Source: Pelosinus baikalensis (GTDB lineage: Bacteria > Bacillota > Negativicutes > DSM-13327). From it: a stretch of DNA of 64,000 bases. The translations under genes and the position numbers were made by a program. The notes under the pieces were generated by a model, which had not been told where the DNA came from, searched no databases, and worked only from the letters and a program-made list of their open reading frames with translations. Positions 40,717 through 50,835 of this stretch are shown in pieces. The stretch is from contig NZ_JAJHJB010000017.1 of assembly GCF_020819555.1 (NCBI RefSeq), forward strand, positions 1-64,000, written 5' to 3'. Each line of letters starts with the position of its first letter. The stretch's first letter is position 1.

Positions 40717-42546
40717 TTGAAAAAAAAGATAGAAATGCTGATTAAATGGCTGAAAGATAAGTTTGCACGAAAATTTCTGTATTCGTTTAAATCTACTATT
40801 CTCAGTTTTTATATACCGATCATTATCTTCTTTATCTTTATTACAGGGATGACATCATATTTATTGGCTGCATCGCAGATTGAGGAAAATGCGTACCATA
40901 ATATTAAAACCATTGTTTTTCAAACAGGAAATTATCTTGATAATCGGTTTGCTGATGCGCTGCAGCAATTGAATGCAGTGTCAAATGAACCTGATCTTCT
41001 TACTGTTATGAATAAAGAACCTGAGGATATTAGTCCTGAAGATTATTTGAAGGTACAATCTCATGTTAATGGGATTCGATCGGTTAATGGAACTCTGATT
41101 GACTCGATTTACATCAATTTCCATAATGGCAAGTTTGTTTTTTTTAGAGGTGATGATTCCAGTTCCATGCTCAAATTTATTTATAAGCAATATCGTAAGA
41201 GATATACAGACAATCCGTATGATATATATTGGCAGAATTCCCGCTCGGAAGACATACAACGTGGAGAAAATCCGAGTAGAGTTATCAGTATGTTCAAACT
41301 TTTTGGACGGGAAAATGCAAAGATTAATGGAATTATTTTATTTAATTTGCGGTATGATTTTTTTGAGAGAGTTTTCAGCAAATCATTACTTAGTAAAAGT
41401 GGATATTTAATATTAGTGAATCAGGAAGATGCAATGACTTTTAAAAAAATTGACGAAAAATATCAGATGAATAACGAGGTAATAAAAAAATTACAGGAAA
41501 CCAAGGAGAAAGAAGGAAGGCTTGAATTTAAAACCCATAAAGGCAAGACAATGGTTGTTATCTATGATACTCTGCAGACCAATCAATGGAAGCTTGCGGC
41601 TGTATTTACACAGGAAGAAATTTTGGATCGAGTTAAGTATATAAAATATATTACGTTGTCGCTGATTGTTTTATTAATTATAGTTGCTGTATTTTTGACA
41701 AATGTGTTGGCTATTTATATCACAAAACCGATTTCAGTTCTGACGGATAGTATGAAGCGCATACAGGGGGAGAATATAAATTTTGTTACTGATACTCATC
41801 CATTGAATGAGATGGGAGTTTTAAATCAGGGAGTAAAAGATTTGGTAGAGCGAGTAAAAGATTTGCTGGAGCAGATTAACATCGATCAGGAAACAAAGAG
41901 GCAGTTGGAATTTTCGGTAATACAGACACAAATTCATCCACACTTTTTGTATAACACATTGTATTCCATTAAGGGATTATGTGATATGGGATTGAATGAA
42001 GACGCCAGTGCGATGATTACAGCCTTAGCAAATTTTTTCCGCATAAGTATTAGCTGTGGTAAGGAAATTATCAGTGTTGAAGAGGAGTTTTCTCATATAC
42101 GTAATTATTTATTTATTCAAGAGATGCGCTATGGTGATGCCTTTTCTTATGAAATTAATGTGAAACCTGAGATTTTATCCTATAGTATTGTGAAATTAAC
42201 ACTGCAGCCACTGGTGGAAAATGCAATTTATCATGGCGTAAAGCAAAAGAGGGGAATTGGCTGGATTAAGGTAAGCGGCTATGAACGGGATGGGTTCTTA
42301 TGTTTTGAAGTGCAGGATAACGGACTTGGAATGAATCGGGAGAGGTTGCAAGAAGTTCGGAGCAGCCTGGATAATAGAGACCAAGGGCTTGAGAAGCTTG
42401 GTCTGGGTGTGCGTAGTGTTTATGAACGACTCCAACTTCATTATGGAAAGGAAGCTGGATTGCAGATTGCAAGTGAGTTGCATGAAGGAACGGTAATAAA
42501 AGTTATCATTCCGATGAAACAATTGGAGGACAGGCAAAATGCATAG
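40717..42546 (+). CDS. YesM-type sensor histidine kinase
   Basis: 609 residues. One membrane helix near 30-50, an extracytoplasmic Cache-like region (about 52-300), a second helix near 305-328, HAMP (about 330-380), His_kinase domain with QIHPHFLYNTLYSIKGL (phospho-His near 410), and HATPase with QPLVENAIYHG, QDNGLGM and LGLGVRSVYERL. This is the LytS/YesM family, which in Firmicutes senses plant polysaccharide breakdown products. TTG start with AAAGGGGGGG upstream. Overlaps the response regulator by 8 bp. Confidence 0.93.
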   Translation: MKKKIEMLIKWLKDKFARKFLYSFKSTILSFYIPIIIFFIFITGMTSYLLAASQIEENAYHNIKTIVFQTGNYLDNRFADALQQLNAVSNEPDLLTVMNKEPEDISPEDYLKVQSHVNGIRSVNGTLIDSIYINFHNGKFVFFRGDDSSSMLKFIYKQYRKRYTDNPYDIYWQNSRSEDIQRGENPSRVISMFKLFGRENAKINGIILFNLRYDFFERVFSKSLLSKSGYLILVNQEDAMTFKKIDEKYQMNNEVIKKLQETKEKEGRLEFKTHKGKTMVVIYDTLQTNQWKLAAVFTQEEILDRVKYIKYITLSLIVLLIIVAVFLTNVLAIYITKPISVLTDSMKRIQGENINFVTDTHPLNEMGVLNQGVKDLVERVKDLLEQINIDQETKRQLEFSVIQTQIHPHFLYNTLYSIKGLCDMGLNEDASAMITALANFFRISISCGKEIISVEEEFSHIRNYLFIQEMRYGDAFSYEINVKPEILSYSIVKLTLQPLVENAIYHGVKQKRGIGWIKVSGYERDGFLCFEVQDNGLGMNRERLQEVRSSLDNRDQGLEKLGLGVRSVYERLQLHYGKEAGLQIASELHEGTVIKVIIPMKQLEDRQNA

Positions 42547-44152
42547 AATTTTAATTATTGATGACGACCGAATTATTCGCAAGGGGCTGGCTAAGACAAT
42601 ACCTTGGGAGGAGTATGGGTTTCAGCTTGGGGGAGAGGCGGCTGATGGGGAACAGGGGCTCAAACTAATTGAAGAATTTCATCCTCATATTGTAATATCT
42701 GACATTAGGATGCCATTTATGGATGGTCTGGATATGGCACGTATTGTTAAGGAACGATATCCGATGATTAAGTTAATTCTTCTTACAGGATATAATGACT
42801 TTATATATGCACAACAAGCGATACAAATAAGAGCTTTTGATTATTTGCTTAAGCCGGTAGATAAGGAAATCCTACTAGAAAAAGTAAGAAAAGCAGCTGG
42901 AGAATGGGATGTCGAGAATAGGGCACAACAAAAAATAAGTGAAGCAAAGCCTTTTTTTAGAAAAGCCTTTTTTAAAAATTTGACGGAATGTAAAGAAAAT
43001 AATAAAGAAGAGCTAATACAGGAAGCAAGGTCATTAGGTATTGAATTAACAGGTCAAACTTTTATTGTTTTTTTAGTCAAGATAGATGAGTATTATAAGG
43101 AACTAGTGGGGACAGTAGAGCAGCCTATTGAAAAAAGAGAAGCGTTAAGGTACTGTATTTTCAATATTTGTGAAGAGTTAATATTTGCTGAGGGAAAAGG
43201 AGGCGTCGTTGAATTAGAAAAGGATGAACTGATTCTAATTTATTCTAGCAATGAAACCTGCGAAAAAGCAGAAGAAAATGCAAGGGCTTTAGCAGAGCAG
43301 ATTAAAAATACGGTAGAAAAATATTTAGAAACAACAGTGACGATTGCTCTTGGGGGAGCGTATCATGGAATCTCTAATATTGAATCATCTTATGGGGAGG
43401 CACGGTCTGTATTTAGTTATCGCCACTTTATTGGTAAAAATAGAGTTTTCTCCATGTTGGACGTTGGTGGAAGATCGTCAAGTTATGATAAGAGTGTAAA
43501 GATCAGTGGGCAAGAAATTGAACTTGTGGATAAAGTAAAGCTTGGTTTGGTGCAAGATGCTTTGCATTTTGTCGATGATTTGGAAAGTAAGATGATGCAG
43601 CAAAGTCATATATCACTGTATTATGTTCGCCTCCTTGCAGTACAGTTAATTATATCTCTATTTCGAGGTGCGGCTGAGTGGGCACAAGAATGGGAAAAAA
43701 CGCAGCAGGGAAATGTATCTATTTACTATAGTCGAATTAATGAAATGCAAACCATTCAGGAAATTACGAACTTGATCAAGTTTGTGGCATGTGATCTTGC
43801 TCAATTTATGACAACGCAGCGTGAGAGTCACAGGAGTGGGGTAATAGGAGAAGCCGCAAAGTATATTGAAGAACATTACGAAAAGCAGGGATTATCATTA
43901 CAGGAAGTAGCTAAGCATGTGCACATGAACCCGGTTTATTTGAGCACACTGTTTAAGCAGGAGAGAAACATTACCTTTTCAGATTTTTTATTACAGCTAA
44001 GAATGAAAAAAGCGATGGAACTTTTGAGAAGCAATAACATGAAAACCTATGAAGTAGCAGATGTAGTGGGATATAGCAGCCCAGAGTATTTTAGTGTCTG
44101 TTTTAAAAAATATACGGGTGTTCCACCTATTGAATTTAAAAATAAGTTATAA
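42539..44152 (+). CDS. YesN-type response regulator with AraC DNA-binding domain
   Basis: 537 residues. Receiver domain 1-120 with D9-D10, phosphoacceptor D55 (VISDIRMP), T83 and K105 (LKPVD). A long middle region (about 130-420) of the kind seen in YesN proteins. C-terminal AraC/XylS double HTH (about 435-535): LSLQEVAKHVHMNPVYLSTLFK and TYEVADVVGYSSPEYFS. It is the best candidate to bind the shared promoter element found at 46186, 50731 and 56631. Start ATG lies inside the kinase gene (translational coupling). Confidence 0.93.
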   Translation: MHRILIIDDDRIIRKGLAKTIPWEEYGFQLGGEAADGEQGLKLIEEFHPHIVISDIRMPFMDGLDMARIVKERYPMIKLILLTGYNDFIYAQQAIQIRAFDYLLKPVDKEILLEKVRKAAGEWDVENRAQQKISEAKPFFRKAFFKNLTECKENNKEELIQEARSLGIELTGQTFIVFLVKIDEYYKELVGTVEQPIEKREALRYCIFNICEELIFAEGKGGVVELEKDELILIYSSNETCEKAEENARALAEQIKNTVEKYLETTVTIALGGAYHGISNIESSYGEARSVFSYRHFIGKNRVFSMLDVGGRSSSYDKSVKISGQEIELVDKVKLGLVQDALHFVDDLESKMMQQSHISLYYVRLLAVQLIISLFRGAAEWAQEWEKTQQGNVSIYYSRINEMQTIQEITNLIKFVACDLAQFMTTQRESHRSGVIGEAAKYIEEHYEKQGLSLQEVAKHVHMNPVYLSTLFKQERNITFSDFLLQLRMKKAMELLRSNNMKTYEVADVVGYSSPEYFSVCFKKYTGVPPIEFKNKL

Positions 44153-44160
44153 ATTTAAGG

Positions 44161-44198
44161 CAAAAGGCACCTTACGATTTGCGTAAAGTGCCTTTTTG
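44161..44198. terminator. Terminator between the response regulator and porin genes
   Basis: CAAAAGGCACCTTACG (44161-44176) with CGTAAAGTGCCTTTTTG (44182-44198), loop 5 nt; T-run on the plus strand. Works between convergent genes. Confidence 0.8.
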
Positions 44199-44226
44199 TC
44201 TACGATTTTTTATCAAATTATTCAGA

Positions 44227-45681
44227 TTAGAAGAATAATTCCATTTGAGCATATGTCATATGTTTATTGTCCGTACCGGCAATATCATTCCCATTTACAG
44301 CTTTACCGGCAATGTAGAAAGCTTGAAATTTAGTATTTTTAATGAAGGTATAATCTAATCCAACTTCTACACCTTTAATATTGTTCATACGAGCTGCTTT
44401 AGCATTATCATGACGGAAACCAGTGGTCACGTCACTGCGGTCAAAGCCATCTTCGGCATATCTGTAGCCGACCCAAGAACCCCAGGTGCCAACTTTGCTT
44501 TTATCCGCTTTGCCGTAATCTAGTTTAATTTCATAGCCTACAGGCTTATCGTTTGTAGTAGCCACCTTACTACTAAGAGTACCAGCAGCGTCAGTTCCCA
44601 TAATTTTAGTAGCTCTGTTTTTAGCGTATTCAGCGCTTAATGTTATGTTTTTAATTCCGCTATATTTAAAGCCGATACCTATTGTGTCATAGCTACCACC
44701 TGTTATGCCCCTATCTTCGACAGGATTCTTTAACCATTGAGCAGCCATAGTGAAGTCGGGAGAGAAAGAGTATTTCAACTGAGACAATTTGTACCAGGTA
44801 TTAACCTGCTTGAAGGCAGAAGTTGATTTAGTAGTATAAGTAGGATTGCCATTTTTATCAAGAACAGGATTGCCACTTGAATCAACAACAGCAGTAGTAG
44901 TATAAGTAGTAGTACTATTAGTACCGCCATGTTTCATAGCATACATGTCTAAAGTTAATTTATTGCCGATAGTAACGCCTGCGCCGTCCCAGTTATCTTT
45001 ATCCCAGCCGGTATAGGCATTGAAGGTTTTAAAATTGCCGCGGCCTGCCAATACATGCATTCCGGCAACGTCGCCTTCCACATAAGCACGGGCCAGGACA
45101 TTCAGGTTGTCACTGCCGCTGCCACCATATTTAGCGGCTTGCGATTCATAGCGGGCAGATACTTTCCAGTTATCATCCAAAGGAGCGCTCATATTCAAGC
45201 GGAACCGCTCTTGGCCATTTTTCCGTTTGTCAGAATTAGCATCGCTAAAACCTGAAACGCCATCACCAGCATAATCGTAGCGGATGCGTAATTCACCACC
45301 AATTGTAATTTTGCCAAGAGCGTTAACTTTCTTTTCTAAAGTTTTTACACGAACCCCCAAATTGTTGAGTTCGTTAGCATATTCTGCAGAAAGTTTGTCA
45401 ATCGCAGCTTTATCAGCAGCATCTGCTTTGTCGACATGGGTCATTGCTTTGGCAACCAATGAAGCCATTTCATAACGAGTGATAGCGCGATCACCGCGGA
45501 AATCGCCATCGTTATAGCCATCAATAAGACCTGCTTTTACTAGTTGTGTCACGGCAGGATATGCCCAATGATTGGACGGGACTGTTGTAAACGGATTTTC
45601 CGTTCCGGTTGCCGCAAATGCTGTACCTGCAACACTACAGCCAAACATTACAGCAAGTGCCAGAGTTAAACTTTTTTTCAT
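44227..45681 (-). CDS. SLH-domain outer-membrane porin
   Basis: 484 residues. Signal peptide 1-23 (AFA/A). One SLH domain (about 30-85: VPSNHWAYPAVTQLVKAGLI and RGDRAITRYEMASLVAKAM), a coiled-coil segment (about 85-120, ANELNNLGVRVKTLEKKV), then a beta-barrel with alternating strands ending in MELFF. This is the OmpM/Mep45-type porin of Negativicutes: the SLH part binds modified peptidoglycan and the barrel sits in the outer membrane. A Thr-rich loop near 250-285 contains a tandem GNP duplication. SD AGGAGGAG. Its position between the YesMN system and the pectinase genes suggests uptake of oligogalacturonides, but it could be a general porin. Confidence 0.93.
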   Translation of the reverse strand: MKKSLTLALAVMFGCSVAGTAFAATGTENPFTTVPSNHWAYPAVTQLVKAGLIDGYNDGDFRGDRAITRYEMASLVAKAMTHVDKADAADKAAIDKLSAEYANELNNLGVRVKTLEKKVNALGKITIGGELRIRYDYAGDGVSGFSDANSDKRKNGQERFRLNMSAPLDDNWKVSARYESQAAKYGGSGSDNLNVLARAYVEGDVAGMHVLAGRGNFKTFNAYTGWDKDNWDGAGVTIGNKLTLDMYAMKHGGTNSTTTYTTTAVVDSSGNPVLDKNGNPTYTTKSTSAFKQVNTWYKLSQLKYSFSPDFTMAAQWLKNPVEDRGITGGSYDTIGIGFKYSGIKNITLSAEYAKNRATKIMGTDAAGTLSSKVATTNDKPVGYEIKLDYGKADKSKVGTWGSWVGYRYAEDGFDRSDVTTGFRHDNAKAARMNNIKGVEVGLDYTFIKNTKFQAFYIAGKAVNGNDIAGTDNKHMTYAQMELFF

Positions 45682-46185
45682 GTTTTTCTCCTCCTAGTTT
45701 TTTTATATAGTAGGGGAATCAAATAGAGTATATTGAGTTGCACATGTTCCCTCAACGGTTCTATCCTATCCCTATATCTATTACCATCATTAGAACGGTC
45801 TGGCAAAATCTAGTATGCACCTCCAATGCCGACAGTCCCGATGGTCAAAGACCCTGAATAAGTAAATTTTTGTATTTTATTTCAAAAAATGTCTACTTTT
45901 ACTTTAAACAAATTAGAACATTTTGACAATTTAATATATTAAGATTATTCTTCACTTTCTTAAGTTTAATAGCGTCCATTTTTAATATAAATGACATAAG
46001 GGTGAGTTAGACTAGCAGGTGCATCTTGTAAAGCTATTTTTCCATCTGGTAAATTGGAAGCCATACTGATCTGTCCCTTTGGTGCTTGGTGCAGCTATAA
46101 ATCCATTGCTATCAAGGAATCCTCTGTCTCTAGATACAATGTCACATGACAAAAGTAGCTGTAGAAGAAATATTGCTTAAGATTT

Positions 46186-46239
46186 TAAATAATTATCTGA
46201 AGAAATTAAATTTACAGAAAATTGATTGTTGTTTATACT
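46186..46239 (+). promoter_or_regulatory. Pectin-regulon promoter element, copy 1
   Basis: TAAATAATTATCT followed, 35 nt later, by TATACT (46234-46239). The same TAAATAATTATCT-35 nt-TATAAT layout occurs at 56631-56694, and with small changes at 50731-50794. A TTTACA -35 (46211-46216, 17-bp spacer) is also present. In the rest of 45682-46185 I see only the porin upstream region and no gene. Confidence 0.7.
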
Positions 46240-46281
46240 GCAATAAGTCAAGCCTGAATATTTAAAAGGAGAGGATTTGTT

Positions 46282-46299
46282 ATGAAACAAAATCGATGA
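46282..46299 (+). other. Five-codon leader frame with strong SD
   Basis: AAAGGAGAGG is followed after 8 nt by ATG and the frame MKQNR-stop, in the 5' UTR of the polygalacturonase mRNA (start near 46246). It could be a regulatory mini-ORF or the stump of a lost gene. Confidence 0.35.
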
Positions 46300-46410
46300 C
46301 CAATAAAAACTTAGTGAATGATAGTTATCATTAGCTATTAGAAGCGTTGGACCGTTTTGAAAATGCCAAGTAGTCAAGTGATGAGAAGCATATTAGGAGG
46401 TAGTTACTAC

Positions 46411-49137
46411 ATGAAGAGAGCAAATCGGTTATCGTTGGTATTAATAGTTTTGCTAGTGATCTGTCAAGTGTACGGTTTGGGAGGGGATATGGTAAAAGCA
46501 TCTGCAGCCACTGTACTGCCACCGCAAAACTTGAGAGTTCCAGCCCTAGCATATGATGAGAAAAGCATTGTGTTAGTATGGGAAAAGCCCGAGAATTACT
46601 CGAACATTGTAAACTACAATGTTTATATGAACGGTAAGTTGGTAGGCAATGCGAATGAAAGCAATCATTCCCTGGCAAAAACAAACATTGATAACTTCTA
46701 TAGAGATGCTAGTAATAGTGCTGCACAAAAAATAACGATGCATAATTACACTGCTACTAATCTTAAGGCGAATACAGTCTATACTTTTACAGTCAGGGCA
46801 GTCGATAAAGATGGAAAAGAATCACCCGACAGTATTCGCGTGAAGCAATCTACAACAGCGATTCCTAAGATATTTAATGTTGTTGACTATGGAGCAGTTG
46901 GGGATGGCGTTACATCAAATACAAAGGCCATTCAAGCAGCAATTGACGCCTGTACTCCAGGCGGAAAAGTGTTGATACCTGCCGGAATATTTAAGACAGG
47001 AGCTATTTGGCTCAAAGGTGATATGACGTTTGAAATTGGTAAAGATTCAACTCTCTTGGCTACAGAAAACGCTGATGAGTATCCTTATCACTATTTGTTA
47101 TATGATTATTCTACAGACGAGCGTTTTTACTCACTGATCAATGCCCATACCTATGACTATGGCAGTATCAAGAATATTCGAATTGTGGGCGAAGGCACAA
47201 TTGATGGCAATGGCTGGATACAAGACGGCTTTGACAAAGAAGACTCTTCATTACCCGTATATCTTCCAGCTAAAAATAGCAGCAAAGATAACGTTCTTGA
47301 TCCTAATCATGCTCTTAATATCGGTATACTGGCAAAAACCAGTATTGAAAAAGCAATGGCAATGAATAAGATGAACTTTAAAGCCGTTTATCCTAGAAGA
47401 CCAAGTATGATTACGTTAAGAGGTGTTACGAATGTGTACTATGGTGGTTTTACCGCAGTAAATCCTGCCAACCACACTTTGATCAACTTAAATTGCAATA
47501 ATGTAACAGTAAATGGTGTAATTATGAAGACTTATGATGCTAATAATGGCGATGGAATTGAATTTGCTCATGGAAATGGTTTGACTGTATTTAATACTTT
47601 CTTTGATACAGGTGATGACTGCATGAATTTTGCAGCGGGGCAAGGGGCTGCTGGTCAAAAGGAAGAATCGACTAAAAATGCTTGGATTTTTAACAATTAT
47701 TTTAGACAAGGACATGGAGCTATTGTAACAGGAAGTCATACAGCTGCATGGACAGAGAATATATTGGCAGAAGATAATGTTATTAATCATACTGATACAG
47801 GTCTTCGCAGCAAAACAAATAACGCTACTGGCGGTGGTGCCAGAAACATCTTGTTCAGGGATAATGCGCTGAAAGATATTAAACTGCAAGCATTCATCTT
47901 TACGTCAGCTTATTCTGATCCAAATGCAGTAGTCGAATTTGAACCTGCTTCCGCACCAGGACGGTTCAAGGATATGACTATTAAAAATTGCACGGTAGAC
48001 ACCACTGGTGCTCCTGCCATTGAAGTAGCAGGAGTAAGTAACGGGTTTCATGAAAATATTAATTTTGAAAATGTGAAATTCTATAATGTAAAACCTACCA
48101 AAATTGATTATTTGAAGAATAGCTCTTTTAGCAAAGTCACATTTGACAATAAGACGCCCAATCCGTGGGTTATTACTAATTCGATAGGACTTTCCTTTGA
48201 TAAGGATACTACAGCAACGCCAGTGACAACTGATGCGTCAGTTGGTCCAGTCTGGTCAGATAAGAGTACATTATTGGCCGATGCCATCGAGGAAAGCAGT
48301 GTAACCCTGAAGTGGACTGGAGCAAAAGATAATGTGGCGGTGGCTGCATATCGGATATGGAATGAAAATTCCGTAGCAGCTACAGTTTCAGGAAATACAT
48401 CAATCCATAAGGTTACAGGTTTGGCACCAGCTTTATCCTATGATTTTAAGGTAGAGGCGTCCGATGCAACAGGAAATTGGACACTCAGCGGACCAAGCTT
48501 GAAAGTAGTAACAAAAGGTGTGAAGGACAATGTGCCCCCTGTAGTGCCTGAAGGAAAAGAAATTGTAAAATCCGTTAAAGTAGGTACGACATGGGTGAAT
48601 ATCGCATGGAAACCTGCGACAGATTTGTATGGTATAAAACAGTATGCCATCTATGAAAACGACAAGCTGGTAACTGTTGTTGCTGGCAATACAAGTGCTT
48701 ATAATGTTACAGGGCTCGTGCCTGGAACAAATTATCTTTTCAATGTGAAGGCAGTAGACGCTTCTGGGAATGAAACTGTATACGGCTTAAGGTTAGAAGT
48801 GACTACGAAACCGGGGTATGACACTGGGGCACCAAAGTGGCTGGCAAATAGTAAAATAACCAGTAGTAACGTAACGAATACAAGTGTGACCCTTAATTGG
48901 CCCATGGCTGTAGATGATAAACAAGTTGTTGGTTATAGAATATTTCAAGATGGAAAACCGATAAAAAACGATACAGAGTTTACTCTAATAAATACGGCGT
49001 ATACCGTTGAGGGCAACGCGTTCACTGTGATAGGGCTCGCACCTAATACCACTTACACCTTTAAAGTGGAAGCTGGTGATACTGCAGGAAAATGGACTGG
49101 AACTGGTCCAAGTATACGTGTAACTACGAAAAAGTAG
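46411..49137 (+). CDS. Secreted polygalacturonase (GH28) with fibronectin type III domains
   Basis: 908 residues from the ATG at 46411 (TTAGGAGG upstream). Signal peptide about 1-33. FN3 domain about 38-150. GH28 right-handed beta-helix about 155-590, starting FNVVDYGAVGDGVT, with catalytic motifs NNGDGIEF, DTGDDCMNF, GHGAIV and RSKT. Three C-terminal FN3 domains (about 620-710, 715-805, 820-908), each with the GLxPxxxYxFxVxAxD pattern. It hydrolyses galacturonan outside the cell; exo- or endo-mode cannot be told. First gene of a unit behind promoter copy 1. Confidence 0.93.
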   Translation: MKRANRLSLVLIVLLVICQVYGLGGDMVKASAATVLPPQNLRVPALAYDEKSIVLVWEKPENYSNIVNYNVYMNGKLVGNANESNHSLAKTNIDNFYRDASNSAAQKITMHNYTATNLKANTVYTFTVRAVDKDGKESPDSIRVKQSTTAIPKIFNVVDYGAVGDGVTSNTKAIQAAIDACTPGGKVLIPAGIFKTGAIWLKGDMTFEIGKDSTLLATENADEYPYHYLLYDYSTDERFYSLINAHTYDYGSIKNIRIVGEGTIDGNGWIQDGFDKEDSSLPVYLPAKNSSKDNVLDPNHALNIGILAKTSIEKAMAMNKMNFKAVYPRRPSMITLRGVTNVYYGGFTAVNPANHTLINLNCNNVTVNGVIMKTYDANNGDGIEFAHGNGLTVFNTFFDTGDDCMNFAAGQGAAGQKEESTKNAWIFNNYFRQGHGAIVTGSHTAAWTENILAEDNVINHTDTGLRSKTNNATGGGARNILFRDNALKDIKLQAFIFTSAYSDPNAVVEFEPASAPGRFKDMTIKNCTVDTTGAPAIEVAGVSNGFHENINFENVKFYNVKPTKIDYLKNSSFSKVTFDNKTPNPWVITNSIGLSFDKDTTATPVTTDASVGPVWSDKSTLLADAIEESSVTLKWTGAKDNVAVAAYRIWNENSVAATVSGNTSIHKVTGLAPALSYDFKVEASDATGNWTLSGPSLKVVTKGVKDNVPPVVPEGKEIVKSVKVGTTWVNIAWKPATDLYGIKQYAIYENDKLVTVVAGNTSAYNVTGLVPGTNYLFNVKAVDASGNETVYGLRLEVTTKPGYDTGAPKWLANSKITSSNVTNTSVTLNWPMAVDDKQVVGYRIFQDGKPIKNDTEFTLINTAYTVEGNAFTVIGLAPNTTYTFKVEAGDTAGKWTGTGPSIRVTTKK

Positions 49138-49166
49138 TAAGTTAAAGATGAGTCAGTAATAATAAC

Positions 49167-49210
49167 AAACCGTCCTGGACCATTGAAAGTTCAAGGGTTC
49201 AGGACGGTTT
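49167..49210 (+). terminator. Intrinsic terminator after the secreted GH28 gene
   Basis: AAACCGTCCTGGACC (49167-49181) with GGTTCAGGACGGTTT (49196-49210, one G-U), followed by TTTTC. Confidence 0.85.
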
Positions 49211-49303
49211 TTCATTAGTGTAGTGGAAGAGTAAATAAGAATTACAAATAACAATGCATCAGTTTAAGGTATAAAAAATAATCCTATCATGGAGGTAGCT
49301 ATT

Positions 49304-50665
49304 ATGAATTATGGACAACAAATTCTGGGTCATGAAGTAGAAACAGAACAAGGGTGGGGGCAAATTCAGCACATCCTAAGTCAAATTATTCCTCCTACTT
49401 TTCCTCGTCGTGATTTTGTAGTAACAGATTTTGGTGCAGTTGGGAACGGAATAATGGATTGTACAGATGCTTTTCGCAGAGTAATGATGGCAGCTAATAT
49501 GGCTGGTGGAGGGCGGGTGGTAGTTCCTGCGGGGATTTACCTTACAGGGCCTATCCATTTTAAGAGCAAAGTCAATTTGTATGTGTCTAAAGAGGCTACC
49601 ATAAAATTCAGCCAAGATCTAGAAAAATATTTACCCATGGTGCTGAATCGGTTTGAGGGAGTGGAACTTTACAATTATTCTCCTTTAATCTATTCCTATG
49701 GTGCCGTAAATATTGCCATTACTGGGGAGGGGATTCTTGATGGTAACGGTGATAATGAGCATTGGTGGCCATGGAAGGGGTTAACCCAGTATGGTTGGCA
49801 AGAAGGGCAGGTGCATCAGGCTGAGGATCGTAATGTGCTGTTTACTATGGCAGAGCAGAATGTACCTGTAGAAGAAAGAAAATTTGGCAGCGGACACTAT
49901 TTGCGTCCAAGCTTTATACAGTTTTATAACAGTAAAAATATCTTAATTGAAGGTGTTACAGTAAAGGACTCTCCCATGTGGCAGATTTCTCCCGTGCTTT
50001 GTGAAAATATCACGATTAATAGTGTGAAAATCATTGGGCATGGTCCTAATACTGACGGTTTTGATCCGGACTCCTGTAAGAATATCTTGATTAAAAATTG
50101 CTATTTTGATAATGGAGATGATTGTATTGCCATTAAATCAGGCAGAAATGGTGATGGCAGGCGAATCAACATTCCCTGTGAAAACATTGTGATCCAGAAT
50201 AATTATATGAAGGACGGACACGGTGGCATAACCATCGGCAGTGAAATATCAGGTAGTGTTCGCAACGTTTTTGCTGATCATAATGTGATGGATAGTCCCA
50301 ATTTAGATCGTGCATTACGATTTAAAACCAATTCTGTACGTGGCGGCATCATCGAAAATATTTACTTTAGAAATACGACTGTAAAAAGTATTGACGAAGA
50401 AATTTTCATAGTCGATATGGATTATGAAGAGGGAGATGCCGGAGAGTATACACCTATTGTGCGCAATATCTTTGTTGAGAACTTAGAGAGTTACGGCGGA
50501 AAAACCGGAATTTTGATGAGTGCATATGAGCGCACCCCCATTAGCAATGTACAATTCACGAATTGCATATTGCACAATGTAGAAACCCCTTTTGTCTTGA
50601 AAAATGTTGAAAGATTAGTATTTAAAAATGTCAGTATTAATGGGAAACATTATGATGACGTATAA
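49304..50665 (+). CDS. Cytoplasmic GH28 exo-polygalacturonase-like enzyme
   Basis: 453 residues from the ATG at 49304 (GGAGGTAG upstream). No signal peptide. Starts the catalytic fold with FVVTDFGAVGNGIMDCTDAF; GH28 motifs NTDGFDPDSC, DNGDDCIAIKSG, GHGGITIGSE and RFKT are intact. Intracellular GH28 enzymes of this length remove galacturonate (or unsaturated galacturonate) from imported oligosaccharides. Paralogous but not closely similar to the secreted enzyme next door. Confidence 0.9.
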   Translation: MNYGQQILGHEVETEQGWGQIQHILSQIIPPTFPRRDFVVTDFGAVGNGIMDCTDAFRRVMMAANMAGGGRVVVPAGIYLTGPIHFKSKVNLYVSKEATIKFSQDLEKYLPMVLNRFEGVELYNYSPLIYSYGAVNIAITGEGILDGNGDNEHWWPWKGLTQYGWQEGQVHQAEDRNVLFTMAEQNVPVEERKFGSGHYLRPSFIQFYNSKNILIEGVTVKDSPMWQISPVLCENITINSVKIIGHGPNTDGFDPDSCKNILIKNCYFDNGDDCIAIKSGRNGDGRRINIPCENIVIQNNYMKDGHGGITIGSEISGSVRNVFADHNVMDSPNLDRALRFKTNSVRGGIIENIYFRNTTVKSIDEEIFIVDMDYEEGDAGEYTPIVRNIFVENLESYGGKTGILMSAYERTPISNVQFTNCILHNVETPFVLKNVERLVFKNVSINGKHYDDV

Positions 50666-50668
50666 AAT

Positions 50669-50719
50669 AGCTTATGATAAGAGTGCAAGCCACATTGGTT
50701 TGCACTCTCATTATAAGCT
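50669..50719 (+). terminator. Long hairpin after the cytoplasmic GH28 gene
   Basis: 23-bp stem with several wobbles (50669-50691 with 50697-50719), loop ACATT, directly after the stop. No T-tract follows, so it may stabilise the mRNA end rather than terminate. Confidence 0.55.
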
Positions 50720-50730
50720 GCAATAAATAT

Positions 50731-50794
50731 ATTAAAATAGTTAATAGTTATCTTAATATATCAAATTCTTGGAAAATTGTTTTTATTCTATAAT
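50731..50794 (+). promoter_or_regulatory. Pectin-regulon promoter element, copy 2
   Basis: 64 bp identical at 58 positions to 56631-56694 without gaps, ending in the -10 box TATAAT (50789-50794). The invariant core is TCTTAATATATCAAATTCTT. There is no good -35 box, as expected for an activator-dependent promoter. Drives the ABC-transporter operon. Confidence 0.8.
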
Positions 50795-50835
50795 TAAGGA
50801 AATGAAGCTAAAAGAATGAAGGTGAGCAAATAACT

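Noticed and set aside
45846..45905. Minus-strand frame ending in TIGTVGIGGAY-stop, like the end of a secreted protein
   Set aside because: Only about 24 codons are open, there is no start or SD, and I do not recognise a family.
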